Shown here: piece by piece, positions 6,257 to 13,093 of the stretch | Layout: every line of letters starts with the position of its first letter | How positions within the stretch are numbered: position 1 is the first letter of the stretch | Assembly (NCBI GenBank): GCA_023459755.1 | Contig: JAEWSS010000070.1 | Coordinates: 1 to 13,093, forward strand | DNA from: Verrucomicrobiota bacterium | GTDB taxonomy: Bacteria; Verrucomicrobiota; Lentisphaeria; Victivallales; Victivallaceae | Reading direction: 5' to 3' | Length of the DNA: 13,093 nt | Translations under genes and position numbers: made by a program | Notes under the pieces: model-generated | The model's database searches: none | Seen by the model: only the letters and a program-made list of their open reading frames with translations | What the model was told of the DNA's origin: nothing

Positions 6257-8711
6257 CATCCTGAATCACACCGACAACGGCATTCCCCTGCGAAGAGAGC
6301 GGCTCGGAAACCATGCTGATCTGATATTGACGCGAATCGTTGCCTATACCGGCGCGGTAAACACAGCTTCTGACCTCAGACCCGCCGTCGGCAAACGACT
6401 TTAACAATCGGCGAAATTCGGCGGCATCGTCATGGAAAACCCAATTTTCCGGGTTCTCCGCCACGCCGTTGTTTAGCGGCCACAGTGTCGGAAGCAATTT
6501 TGAACCGCTGATCCGCAACGATTCCGGATTCAATCGGAAGGAGGCCGAATGGGTCATTTCGGCGCCGAGTTCCATTTGCGCCATGGTTGCATGGAGCGTG
6601 TCGCGCTGGATGTATTCGTCGGTCACATCGCGGAACACCAGAATTGCGCCGATAATCGCATGTTCGGAGTTGAAGATCGGGGCGGCGCTGTCGGCAATAT
6701 GATAACGTTTTCCGGTCATCCCCACCAGATCGGTGTGGTTGGCCAATTCGACCACGTTGCCGGTGCGGAGTGCGCGGGTCACCGGAGACGGCATTGGCGA
6801 GTCGTCCAGCGCGCTTGAGATCCGGAAGACCTGTTCGTGCGGTTTTCCCTTGGCCTGTTCAAAATTGACGCCGGTCATCCGCTCGGCCACCGGGTTCATC
6901 ATTGATATATTTCCGTCAAGATCGGTGGCCAAAACCCCGTCGCCAATGCTGTTCAGGGTCAGGCGCAGCCATTCGGCGGTTTCCTCCGCCTTCTTTCTGG
7001 CGGTCTGAAGTTCTGTTATATCGACGCAGACACCAAGCAGATATTTGTGATGGTCGGCGGTCTCGAAGCAAACCTTAAGCGACTTAAAAATCTCCAGGCC
7101 GTACTGCATGTAGGAAATATCCTCGTCAAAACGGAACACCTTCCCTACTGCGGCGCAAACCTCCGTATCATGGCTGCGCAGCTGTTCGGCCACCGCTTCC
7201 GGAAATATTTCAAAATCCACATGACCGACTACTTCGTTTTCCGTCAGTCGGTAATACTCGGTGAAATTACGGTTGGCCAGCTTGTAGCGGAAGTTGTCAT
7301 TCACGTCCTTGATAAATACCTGACTTGGTATCGCGCCGAGAATGGCGTTGAGAATGGAATTCTGGCGCAGCAGTTCGGCGTTAAAATTCCGTTCGCGCTC
7401 CTTATCCGCGGTGACGTCCTGAATAATGCCGACCACGGTAGTCTTGCCGTCCGTATCGTGATCCAGCCCGGCCTCCATCCGGTAATATTTCAAACTTCCG
7501 AAGCAGGTGGAGCGGTAATCGACAATCATTTTTTTACTTTGGCCGGACAGCAGCTTTTCCCGTTCGGCGGTAAACCGCTCAAGATCTTCGGCATCAACTA
7601 CTTCATTCCACAATTTTCCGATTCCGTCATGGATCGGCCACAGCGAGGCGAGTTTTTTGGCGCCATACATCCGGCGCGTTTCAACATCAAGACGGAATAT
7701 CGCGATTTGCGTCATGTCGAACGCATATTCAAACGCATTCAAAGCCGCGGACAACCTTGCATGCTGGTTCTGTTCCTCGGTAATATCCACAACCAGTCCG
7801 AACAGTCGGCGGCGGCCGTCGGCCATCTTTACGCCGTGGCGGTAGAACCGGCCGATCCGCCGCTGACCTTTTTTATCGGTAAACGGAAGTACATTCTCCG
7901 ACATCAGACTATTTTGCATTGCAAGCACATCGGAGTCATGAAAAATGCGAACCTCTTCGCGGTCGCCGAACAGTTCCTCGTCCGTCTTGCCGACAATTCC
8001 GGAAACCGGAAGTCCCCACAGATTACCGCATATGCGGTTGCATTTCAGATATTTAAACCCGTCATCCGCATCCTTGATATAGAAATATACCGGCATGATG
8101 TCAACCAGCATTTCATATTCGGAGATCACCTCGTTCAATTTTTCGTTCAAGCCGTTGGCCTTGTCCAGCGAGGCTTGAAGTCGAAGCTGCTGCTCCCAAA
8201 GTTCGCCGGCGTCATGTATGACCATGATCATATGCGGTTCCGTGGCATCCGGCCTGAAAATGGCCATAATCCGGTCGGAGACCGTCCACGTCTTGCCGTC
8301 CTGAGCCATTATCCGGAATCGGCGGCTGGCGACAACCGGCTTTCCGGTGCGTAAAACCTCGGCAAAAGGATCAAACGGGGTTGCATCGATGCCGTATTCG
8401 GTAATATGCAGCGCATCACGGTAGTGTCGGCCCTGCGTCTTGGACAATTTTATGCCGAACATTTTCTCGGCGCTCGGATTTATAAATAATATCCTCCCGG
8501 CAGAGTCGGCGATAACCACGCCGTCGCCGAGTGACGAAAGCACGTCTAAACACGGCACATGCGCACCTTCCCAGCGACAGATTTTTTTTCCTCCGGCATG
8601 CTTTTTCTTCCGCATAACCGAAACCGCAAGCGTTGCCGCCGTACCCAACAGCGTACCAGCCGCCAGTGACAGCACAACCGCAGCTGACGACAATATGGAC
8701 GCTGCAATCAT
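6105..8711 (-). CDS. Multi-PAS membrane-anchored sensor, 3'-truncated
   Basis: The frame is 868 codons from ATG 8711, with GGAGG 6 nt upstream. A TTG codon just before it is too close to that site. Residues 1-33 form one membrane anchor followed by RKKKHAGGKK. Seven PAS modules follow: 53-170 (LGDGVVIADSAGRILFINPS), 200-312 (IMPVYFYIKDADDGFKY), 327-435 (SLWPIHDG), 450-570 (AIPSQVFIKDVNDNFRY), 577-700 (NSIGDGVLATD, NPVAERMTG), 712-822 (TLWPLNNG) and a partial one from 835. The last module ends at FRYTLCN and then HAGFPP-stop, about 30 residues into a domain that should be over 100. Modules 4-7 repeat the order and sequence of the four PAS modules of the convergent sensor, so the two are paralogues. 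It probably acts as a cytoplasmic-side signal sensor. No kinase or other output domain remains, so the 3' end was likely removed at the shared junction. A long plus-strand open frame at 7047-8354 is only its antisense shadow. Confidence 0.85.
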   Translation of the reverse strand: MIAASILSSAAVVLSLAAGTLLGTAATLAVSVMRKKKHAGGKKICRWEGAHVPCLDVLSSLGDGVVIADSAGRILFINPSAEKMFGIKLSKTQGRHYRDALHITEYGIDATPFDPFAEVLRTGKPVVASRRFRIMAQDGKTWTVSDRIMAIFRPDATEPHMIMVIHDAGELWEQQLRLQASLDKANGLNEKLNEVISEYEMLVDIMPVYFYIKDADDGFKYLKCNRICGNLWGLPVSGIVGKTDEELFGDREEVRIFHDSDVLAMQNSLMSENVLPFTDKKGQRRIGRFYRHGVKMADGRRRLFGLVVDITEEQNQHARLSAALNAFEYAFDMTQIAIFRLDVETRRMYGAKKLASLWPIHDGIGKLWNEVVDAEDLERFTAEREKLLSGQSKKMIVDYRSTCFGSLKYYRMEAGLDHDTDGKTTVVGIIQDVTADKERERNFNAELLRQNSILNAILGAIPSQVFIKDVNDNFRYKLANRNFTEYYRLTENEVVGHVDFEIFPEAVAEQLRSHDTEVCAAVGKVFRFDEDISYMQYGLEIFKSLKVCFETADHHKYLLGVCVDITELQTARKKAEETAEWLRLTLNSIGDGVLATDLDGNISMMNPVAERMTGVNFEQAKGKPHEQVFRISSALDDSPMPSPVTRALRTGNVVELANHTDLVGMTGKRYHIADSAAPIFNSEHAIIGAILVFRDVTDEYIQRDTLHATMAQMELGAEMTHSASFRLNPESLRISGSKLLPTLWPLNNGVAENPENWVFHDDAAEFRRLLKSFADGGSEVRSCVYRAGIGNDSRQYQISMVSEPLSSQGNAVVGVIQDVTEIRESAAKLKATQELWELIINSIPTMFFAKDADDGFRYTLCNHAGFPP
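6116..6126. other. Tail-to-tail junction of two sensor genes (breakpoint or assembly join)
   Basis: On the plus strand PAS coding is recognisable through DITEE (codon ending 6115). On the minus strand it is recognisable through the PAS motif DDGFRYTLCN (codon beginning at 6128 and ending at 6126). Beyond these points each frame reads into the opposite strand of the other gene and stops within 47 or 6 codons. There is no intergenic spacer, terminator or natural C-terminus. The bases here include CCTGCATGG. Confidence 0.75.
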
Positions 8712-8717
8712 CAATAA

Positions 8718-8722
8718 CCTCC
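8718..8722 (-). promoter_or_regulatory. Ribosome binding site (GGAGG) for the minus-strand sensor
   Basis: GGAGG lies 6 nt before ATG 8711 and only 3 nt before the alternative TTG at 8714, which fixes the start on the ATG. Confidence 0.7.
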
Positions 8723-8801
8723 AATAAAAGCTCTAAGCCTAAAGCCGTACAACTGCTTTCCGGCAGACAAATCATCCGGATTCATATATAAATGTTCATA
8801 A

Positions 8802-8829
8802 AATATAACATATCGCGGAAAGTTTACAA
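8802..8829 (-). promoter_or_regulatory. Probable sigma-70-type promoter of the minus-strand sensor
   Basis: Read on the minus strand, TTGTAA (8829-8824) and TATATT (8807-8802) are separated by 16 bp. The -10 matches consensus at five of six positions and the -35 at four. The start of transcription would fall about 85 nt before the sensor ATG. The sensor therefore seems to have its own promoter, separate from the gene run upstream. Confidence 0.4.
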
Positions 8830-8911
8830 ACGGTATTAGCTACTAAACTCATACTTTATTCGGACGACGTTGCGTTAAAAGATAAAAAATCAGGTAAAAA
8901 CGCGCTGAAAG

Positions 8912-9319
8912 TCAAAGCTGGTCATCCCACGGCGCCTCGGATGGCTCATCGGCATAAGACGTCTTTTCCGGCGCTTCGGCATCTTGATTCAGTGCATTTA
9001 GAACCAATAACACATCTTCGGCTTTTGCGGAAACGCAATCAGTCTCAGCCGTTTTTCCGCCCGAAGCGGCAGTCTTTTTTTCTTCATTTTTGTGATCCGG
9101 AAAACGATCTGAGAACTGGAACCACCCGGCAAACAGTTGCCACACGGCCGCCGCCATAAGGATTCCGACAACCCAGTCGTTTTGCGTCAAATAACGGTAA
9201 ACAAAATAGATAGCTACGCAAATCAGGCAATAATAACGGAATCCCCGCGCCCAAAAGAAGAGAAAAAACGGCGATAAAATAACTACCGCAAGAAAAGTAA
9301 AAAAAAGCGCAAACGCCAT
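8912..9319 (-). CDS. Small membrane protein with acidic C-terminal tail
   Basis: The 135-residue product has three hydrophobic segments, about 1-24, 27-44 and 49-68. The first ends FFWARG, and the region is rich in aromatic residues. A hydrophilic, mostly acidic tail from about 70 to 135 has no visible motif and ends SEAPWDDQL before TGA. I recognise no family. The binding site is weak: GGAAG about 9 nt before ATG 9319. It is the last gene of the minus-strand run, 115 bp after the lipoprotein gene. If TGA were read through, the frame would gain about 20 residues to a TAA at 8855, but the present end looks natural. Confidence 0.65.
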   Translation of the reverse strand: MAFALFFTFLAVVILSPFFLFFWARGFRYYCLICVAIYFVYRYLTQNDWVVGILMAAAVWQLFAGWFQFSDRFPDHKNEEKKTAASGGKTAETDCVSAKAEDVLLVLNALNQDAEAPEKTSYADEPSEAPWDDQL

Positions 9320-9381
9320 ACTGCCGATCTTCCATTCATTTTGCCATGGAACGTAAAAACAATCAGCTAAAATCAGCGGGC

Positions 9382-9404
9382 AAGCGGTAAAACAACATCC
9401 GCTT
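9382..9404. repeat. Small hairpin between lipoprotein and membrane-protein genes
   Basis: AAGCGG and CCGCTT form a 6-bp stem with an 11-nt loop. On the minus strand a T run occurs only about 22 nt further on, so it is a poor match to an intrinsic terminator. A direct repeat AATCAGC lies beside it (9361-9367 and 9371-9377). Confidence 0.2.
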
Positions 9405-9434
9405 AACCGAGGTCGGGCCGATGTCCAAAGTATT

Positions 9435-10028
9435 TTATTTTTGCACGTTGAGCGGCAGCGGCGGCTCGGGCAGCGGCTCGGCGGCAGCTTCGGCGGCGGC
9501 CTGATCGCGCTGTTGACGACGCTCCAGCATGGCGGTGTCGAACTTGTTTTTTTCAGCCAGGAATATTACGTCCAGCCGGACAACATAGGTGGGATCGGCC
9601 GAAGTCGACAACTTGCCGGTCTGTCCGAAACTGTCGGTATAGATCGGATCGCCGCCGACCGCCCGGCTTTGATTCCCGGTCACATAGGCGTCCGGCGTGT
9701 CATTGCCGCCGCCGGTAATATAGATCACTCCCTCGTTTATCCGCTTGAAAGACACGATTTTCACCGCGTCTGCGCCGACCGAACGCGCCTCATCCTGAAG
9801 TTTCTCTTTTATTTCCACCATGTTTGTACCGTCCGGCGCCGTGACGACGGCCCGGCCGATCTCGGCATACTTTGCCGTATCAAAATCCTGGCCCTCGTTG
9901 AAAAAGACAACTGAAACATCCGACGGCAACGGTTCCAACCGCTGTCCAACATAATCAATGTCTATACACCCGGACACAACGCATACGGCAAACAGCACCG
10001 CCGCCAGCTTAAACGCTTTCATATTCAT
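9435..10028 (-). CDS. Predicted lipoprotein of unknown function
   Basis: The product has 197 residues. It starts MNMKAFKLAAVLFAVCVVSGC: a short basic start, a hydrophobic core and a lipobox VSGC with the lipidated cysteine at residue 21. It should be an envelope lipoprotein. The mature part contains IGRAVVTAPDG and a helix-like stretch ending EARSVGADAVKIVSF. That general pattern (a chain ending GADAV) recurs in small RcsF-like and DUF4156-like lipoproteins; I offer this only as a weak resemblance. The C-terminus is an alanine-, glutamate- and proline-rich tail ending in NVQK before TAA. ATG 10028 is chosen because GAGG (10034-10037) lies 5 nt before it; a second in-frame ATG is at 10022. The frame is open further upstream, but there it overlaps the CNNM/CorC gene. 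Only 17 bp separate it from that gene, suggesting co-transcription. Confidence 0.8.
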   Translation of the reverse strand: MNMKAFKLAAVLFAVCVVSGCIDIDYVGQRLEPLPSDVSVVFFNEGQDFDTAKYAEIGRAVVTAPDGTNMVEIKEKLQDEARSVGADAVKIVSFKRINEGVIYITGGGNDTPDAYVTGNQSRAVGGDPIYTDSFGQTGKLSTSADPTYVVRLDVIFLAEKNKFDTAMLERRQQRDQAAAEAAAEPLPEPPLPLNVQK

Positions 10029-10045
10029 TTTAACCTCTTGTATTG

Positions 10046-11299
10046 TCAAACCTGCATTTTTCGGACGTTGAATTCCAGCGCCCGGCCGCGACGAACCTTG
10101 CGCACCGTAAACTCCACTCCGCGATACCTGAACACATCTCCGACGCGCGGCGCATGCTTCAGCATCCGGTTGAACCAGATCGACAGCGGCTCCGCGCGCC
10201 GCGGCAGCTCCTGATGCAGTTCGCGTGCGAGCATACTCATCGGATTGCCGCCGCCGACCACCCAAAAACCGGGGTTGGGGCTGTAAAAAGTTCGCGGCAA
10301 TGGATCGAACTCGTCGTCAAGATCCCCGACCAGCTCCTCAACGATGTCCTCCAGCGTAACCATTCCCAGCGTGCGGTTGTCCGCACCGCGAACGATCGAC
10401 AAATGCACATGCTGCGTGGCGAATTTCTCCAGCAGATTGGCCGCGGTGTCATCCGGTCCGGAAAACGAGATCGGCCGCAGAATGCTGGTCAGCCCCTTGT
10501 CCGGACTGTTCAAACTCAGCGCCACCATTTCCTTAAAATTAACATACCCGAGCACGCGGTTGCGGTCCCCGTTTTCGCATACCGGATAACGAGTGTGAAA
10601 ATCGATATGCGCGGTTTTTATCGACTCATCAATGGTCTGTTTCGCATCTAAGAACGAGATATTCTCCACCGGCAGCATCACCTGCAGCGCCGTCTGCTCC
10701 GAAAGTTTCGGCGCCGCCTTGATGATCCGTTCCTGACGCGGATTGATCTCCTGAGCATCGCGCGCCTCTCCGGCAAGCGCCGATATTTCATCGGCGGTGT
10801 CCATCTCCTCCGATTCGCTCTTAAACTCAAACGGCCGGTTGATCAGATAGACCAGCCGGATCAACGGCAGCATAATGATTCCGGCGTTCTTAAGCGTTCC
10901 GGCCGCCACCGACAGTATCTGACGATTGAATCTCACACCGAGATTTTTCGGCAGAATTTCGGTATACTGCACCATCGCCAGCGTAAACGCCAGCGAAAAT
11001 ATCCACAGCCAGTTATTGCCGTACAATCGGCCGAACTGCGCGCCGGCCACCGCCGCGCCGATAGTGTGGGCGGCGGTATTGCAAATCAATATCACCGCAA
11101 TCGGCCTGGCGATATTCTCCTTCAGGCCGCGCACCACACAGCCGGTGCGATAGTTGCGCTGACGAATATCGGCCATCTGGCTCGGCGTTATGCTGAGCAA
11201 TGCGGCTTCCAGCAGCGAACATATGAACGACACCACCAGCGCAAATCCGATGCTGCCGCACAAAATCAGCAGCGGATACAATCGATCATCGTCCGGCAT
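10046..11299 (-). CDS. CNNM/CBS/CorC-type membrane protein (hemolysin C family)
   Basis: The product has 417 residues, a usual length for the family. Residues about 10-160 form a CNNM (DUF21) membrane domain: a first hydrophobic helix, SLLEAALLSITPSQ, and the conserved EILPK motif at 114-118. Two CBS repeats lie at about 205-340, with the typical TRYPV at 236-240 and GMVTLEDIVEELVGD at 312-326. Residues 345-417 form the C-terminal CorC_HlyC domain, with an SIWFN segment and the VGDVFRYRGVEFTV stretch. Family members are linked to magnesium, cobalt or other metal export or homeostasis, with CBS domains sensing nucleotides; the substrate here cannot be read from sequence. AAGGA lies 5 nt before ATG 11299. 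The gene ends in TGA, shortly before the lipoprotein's ribosome binding site, which supports TGA acting as a stop here. Its upstream neighbour ends 27 bp away, so the two are probably co-transcribed. Confidence 0.9.
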   Translation of the reverse strand: MPDDDRLYPLLILCGSIGFALVVSFICSLLEAALLSITPSQMADIRQRNYRTGCVVRGLKENIARPIAVILICNTAAHTIGAAVAGAQFGRLYGNNWLWIFSLAFTLAMVQYTEILPKNLGVRFNRQILSVAAGTLKNAGIIMLPLIRLVYLINRPFEFKSESEEMDTADEISALAGEARDAQEINPRQERIIKAAPKLSEQTALQVMLPVENISFLDAKQTIDESIKTAHIDFHTRYPVCENGDRNRVLGYVNFKEMVALSLNSPDKGLTSILRPISFSGPDDTAANLLEKFATQHVHLSIVRGADNRTLGMVTLEDIVEELVGDLDDEFDPLPRTFYSPNPGFWVVGGGNPMSMLARELHQELPRRAEPLSIWFNRMLKHAPRVGDVFRYRGVEFTVRKVRRGRALEFNVRKMQV

Positions 11300-11326
11300 A
11301 CATTTCCTTTTCCAGATACATTGTGC

Positions 11327-12976
11327 TTACTTTATCTCCGGGAGTTTACTCTGCGCTGCGGCGGCCGCCTCTTTTTCGGCTTTCGCCTGTTCCGCCGCAT
11401 GTTCCATCAACTTACGCAGACGGTCGGCCAGCGGTTTGGGCGCATTTTTCATAAAGTTGTCAATTACCACGCGATATATCACCTCAAGCGGCGGCAGTTC
11501 AACACCGCGCTCGCGTGCCTTGTTCATTTCGACAAACCGGTTGTACATCCAGTCGGCGGATGCTTCGAGTTCGGCGGCGTGACGGTTGTCGCCCAGCACC
11601 CGGAAGTGAATCGACCGATAGATCATGCCGACCAAAAGTTCACCAATGTCCTTTACGGTGGCGAAGCGAATGGTTTCTGCCAATTCCGCATTATAGAATT
11701 GCTCCAGCGTCAATTTCGAGTCGGTCATGCCGACATCGTATTTCTTCAGGAGTTTATACATCTCCTCCGCCTTGGCGGTCTGGCCATAGGTGTAGAACAG
11801 CACCACCGCGTCGCGCAGGAAATAATTGCGTGACAACAGGAACGATGTATCATTCTTATTCAGCTCATATCCCTCTTCGGCCGCACGCAGGGTGCGGTCA
11901 ACCACGCTGAAGTTGGGCACGCCGATGTAGTACACCATTTTTTCCGGATCGGTAACCAGCGGCCGGCCGGAACGGAATGTGGACTGCAGCGAAATGGCGA
12001 TAAAGTTGTCAAGCTGACGGCGACGCTGGTTCGGAGGACGGAACTCCAGCCCGAGATACGACCAGTAAATCCCCTGAGCCTCGCAGGTGTGCCAGTCAAG
12101 ATCGCCGAATTCCCGATTGACGGCCAGCACCCGGTGCGGATTGAGCCGGAACGCGTTCCATATCCATGCGGCGCGAAGATAGTTGTTCAGCCAATCGCGG
12201 TCTTCGGACGAAAGTTTGCCCAGTCACTCCGGCATATGATCGAACTTGACATAGGCGCTGAGCAGGGTTTCAAAGTCCGGATAACCGGCCGAATCGATAA
12301 TCTGCCGCGCCTCGCTTTTCGGCGGAAACTTCTCGTTGAAGCGGCGCTCAGGCTCCCAGTCGGACAGTCTGAAATTAGGCACCACCGCCGCCATGGCCTC
12401 CCAGTCCGGCTTTTTGCCCATAACCCGGGTGGTTTCCATAAACAGTTTGTTCTTGTAGAACAAATGGGCGTCGTCATACACGTTGCCCAGCTTTTCGGTA
12501 TATATGCGCGTCATGTCGAAATAGATGTTGGTGTCCTCTGGATTGTAGATCATCGCCTTGTCGCGCAACAGTTTGAGACCTTCTTGAATCCAGCGCCAAC
12601 GGTCTTCGAAATTCGAACATGTGACCGACAGGTTGTAAGCCATCTCCCATCCGAGATATACCGCCGAACCGGCGAATTGCGGTTGCAGATCGGTAATCCA
12701 GTTTGCCAGCTGAACCATTTCGAAATAGCTGCCCTGATCTTTAAGTGAAATCTGGTGCAGTCACAACAGGTCGGCCAGCAGCCCGCGAAAACTTCCGAGC
12801 GCCACGGTGGTGAAGCTCACCCAGCCTGGAGCGTTTTTGATCTCTCCGGTGAAACGAAGATGATAGGCTTTGATGTCGCTCTCAATCGAACGTTCAAGGC
12901 GGCTGATGCCGAACAGCACCACCAGCGACGCAATAATCAGCGCCGCGTAGATTGAAATTGTCTTGAATCTTGTCAT
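11327..12976 (-). CDS. TPR-like membrane-anchored protein interrupted by two in-frame TGA codons
   Basis: One frame of 549 codons runs from ATG 12976 to TAA 11327. It is broken only by TGA at codon 72 (12763-12761) and codon 251 (12226-12224). The three pieces stay in the same phase with no indel. Residues 8-26 form a membrane anchor (ISIYAALIIASLVVLFGIS) and the rest is alpha-helical and TPR-like. Motifs include RWRWIQEGLKLLRD (126-139), FGDLDW (290-295) and IYWSYLGLEF about ten residues later. From memory, a PVC-group family has tryptophan at both TGA sites (as in ADLLWLRA), so each looks like TGG changed to TGA. All other tryptophans in the gene are TGG. The C-terminus is an alanine/lysine-rich helix ending LPEIK. 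The ATG overlaps the upstream gene's TGA (ATGA), placing it in an operon with the membrane protein before it and the CNNM/CorC gene after it. Function is unknown. It may be a pseudogene, a read-through gene or a sequencing error; with standard decoding only a 71-residue N-terminal piece is made from this start. Confidence 0.75.
12224..12226 (-). other. In-frame TGA, codon 251, at an expected tryptophan
   Basis: Reading is CCG GAG TGA CTG GGC. The flanking peptide is KFDHMPE, then LGKLSSEDRDWLNNYL. Like the first site it is followed by CTG, and it lies in the same plus-strand heptamer CAGTCAC. Confidence 0.8.
12761..12763 (-). other. In-frame TGA, codon 72, at an expected tryptophan
   Basis: Reading is CTG TTG TGA CTG CAC. 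Translation before and after is coherent (GLLADLL, then LHQISLKDQGSYFEMV). TGG in place of TGA would give LLADLLWLHQ, matching the family pattern as I recall it. Confidence 0.8.
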
Positions 12977-13093
12977 TTTTTGATCACCAGTCCCATTTCA
13001 CGCCGACGGTACAGCCAGATGCCGAGCAGACACAGCGGCATGGCCCGCATCACGCAGTAATAGAAAAACAGTTTGAAGATGTATATCCACTCC
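12973..13093 (-). CDS. Membrane protein, C-terminal end only
   Basis: Only the last 39 codons lie in the window. They read EWIYIFKLFFYYCVMRAMPL, then CLLGIWLYRRREMGLVIKK and TGA. The piece is one hydrophobic helix, possibly with a turn, followed by a basic tail, as at the end of an integral membrane protein such as a transporter permease. The family cannot be told from this. Its stop overlaps the next gene's start in an ATGA arrangement, so the two are very likely translationally coupled. Confidence 0.6.
   Translation of the reverse strand, partial: EWIYIFKLFFYYCVMRAMPLCLLGIWLYRRREMGLVIKK

Noticed and set aside
7047..8354. Long plus-strand open frame of 435 codons
   Set aside because: It is exactly antisense to the well-supported multi-PAS gene and its translation shows no family features.
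8855..8914. Read-through extension of the small membrane protein past its TGA
   Set aside because: It would add only about 20 residues to a TAA at 8855, and the acidic end before TGA looks like a normal C-terminus. There is no positive evidence for read-through here.
9435..10265. Longer version of the lipoprotein starting at 10265
   Set aside because: The extra 79 residues overlap the CNNM/CorC gene and look random. The lipobox and ribosome binding site fix the start at 10028.
12224..12763. Selenocysteine insertion at the two TGA codons
   Set aside because: The expected residue is tryptophan, not cysteine. The protein shows no redox motif, and I see no convincing bacterial SECIS-like hairpin just after either TGA.
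8912..13093. Whole-genome reassignment of TGA to tryptophan
   Set aside because: TGA seems to be the true stop of three genes here: the ATGA overlap at 12973, TGA shortly before the next gene's ribosome binding site at 10046, and the 8912 gene. About 30 tryptophans in other genes are all TGG, with no internal TGA in about 2,500 further codons.

Overview
The window looks like a chromosomal segment from a bacterium of the Planctomycetota-Verrucomicrobiota-Lentisphaerota group. Lentisphaerota (Victivallis-like) is my best guess. This rests on the very large PAS-rich sensor proteins with periplasmic solute-binding domains, and on a TPR-like membrane protein whose conserved motifs I remember from that group. 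The placement is inference. I see no rRNA, tRNA, CRISPR array, transposase or phage gene.

Layout, left to right. (1) Positions 1-591, minus strand: the N-terminal part of an exported protein with secretin-like N domains, running off the left edge. (2) Positions 592-2968: about 2.4 kb with no convincing gene. It holds a 12-bp tandem repeat array inside a 39-bp direct duplication, a few small inverted repeats, and AT-rich sequence. (3) Positions 2969-6256, plus strand: a sensor with signal peptide, two Venus-flytrap (SBP_bac_3-type) domains, one membrane span and four PAS modules. (4) Positions 6105-8711, minus strand: a paralogous sensor with one N-terminal membrane span and seven PAS modules, the last cut short. 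The two sensors meet tail to tail. Recognisable PAS coding on each strand stops within the same ~10 bp (6116-6126), and each frame then runs antisense into the other gene. Neither has the histidine kinase or other output domain expected after such a sensor. This looks like a rearrangement breakpoint or an assembly join, not two natural gene ends.

(5) Positions 8912-13093, minus strand: a compact, operon-like run. In transcription order it holds the end of a membrane protein (12973-13093), a 549-codon TPR-like membrane protein (11327-12976), a CNNM/CBS/CorC-type protein (10046-11299), a lipoprotein (9435-10028) and a small three-helix membrane protein (8912-9319). The first two overlap by ATGA, and the next gaps are 27 and 17 bp.

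The most unusual observation is in the 549-codon gene. Its frame is continuous and intact except for two in-frame TGA codons, at codons 72 and 251. Both fall where I expect tryptophan, both are followed by CTG, and both lie in the same heptamer (CAGTCAC on the plus strand). Three neighbouring genes appear to use TGA as a true stop, and about 30 tryptophans in the other genes are all TGG. A whole-genome code change is therefore not supported. Gene-specific nonsense mutation, read-through, or a motif-linked base-calling error remain possible.
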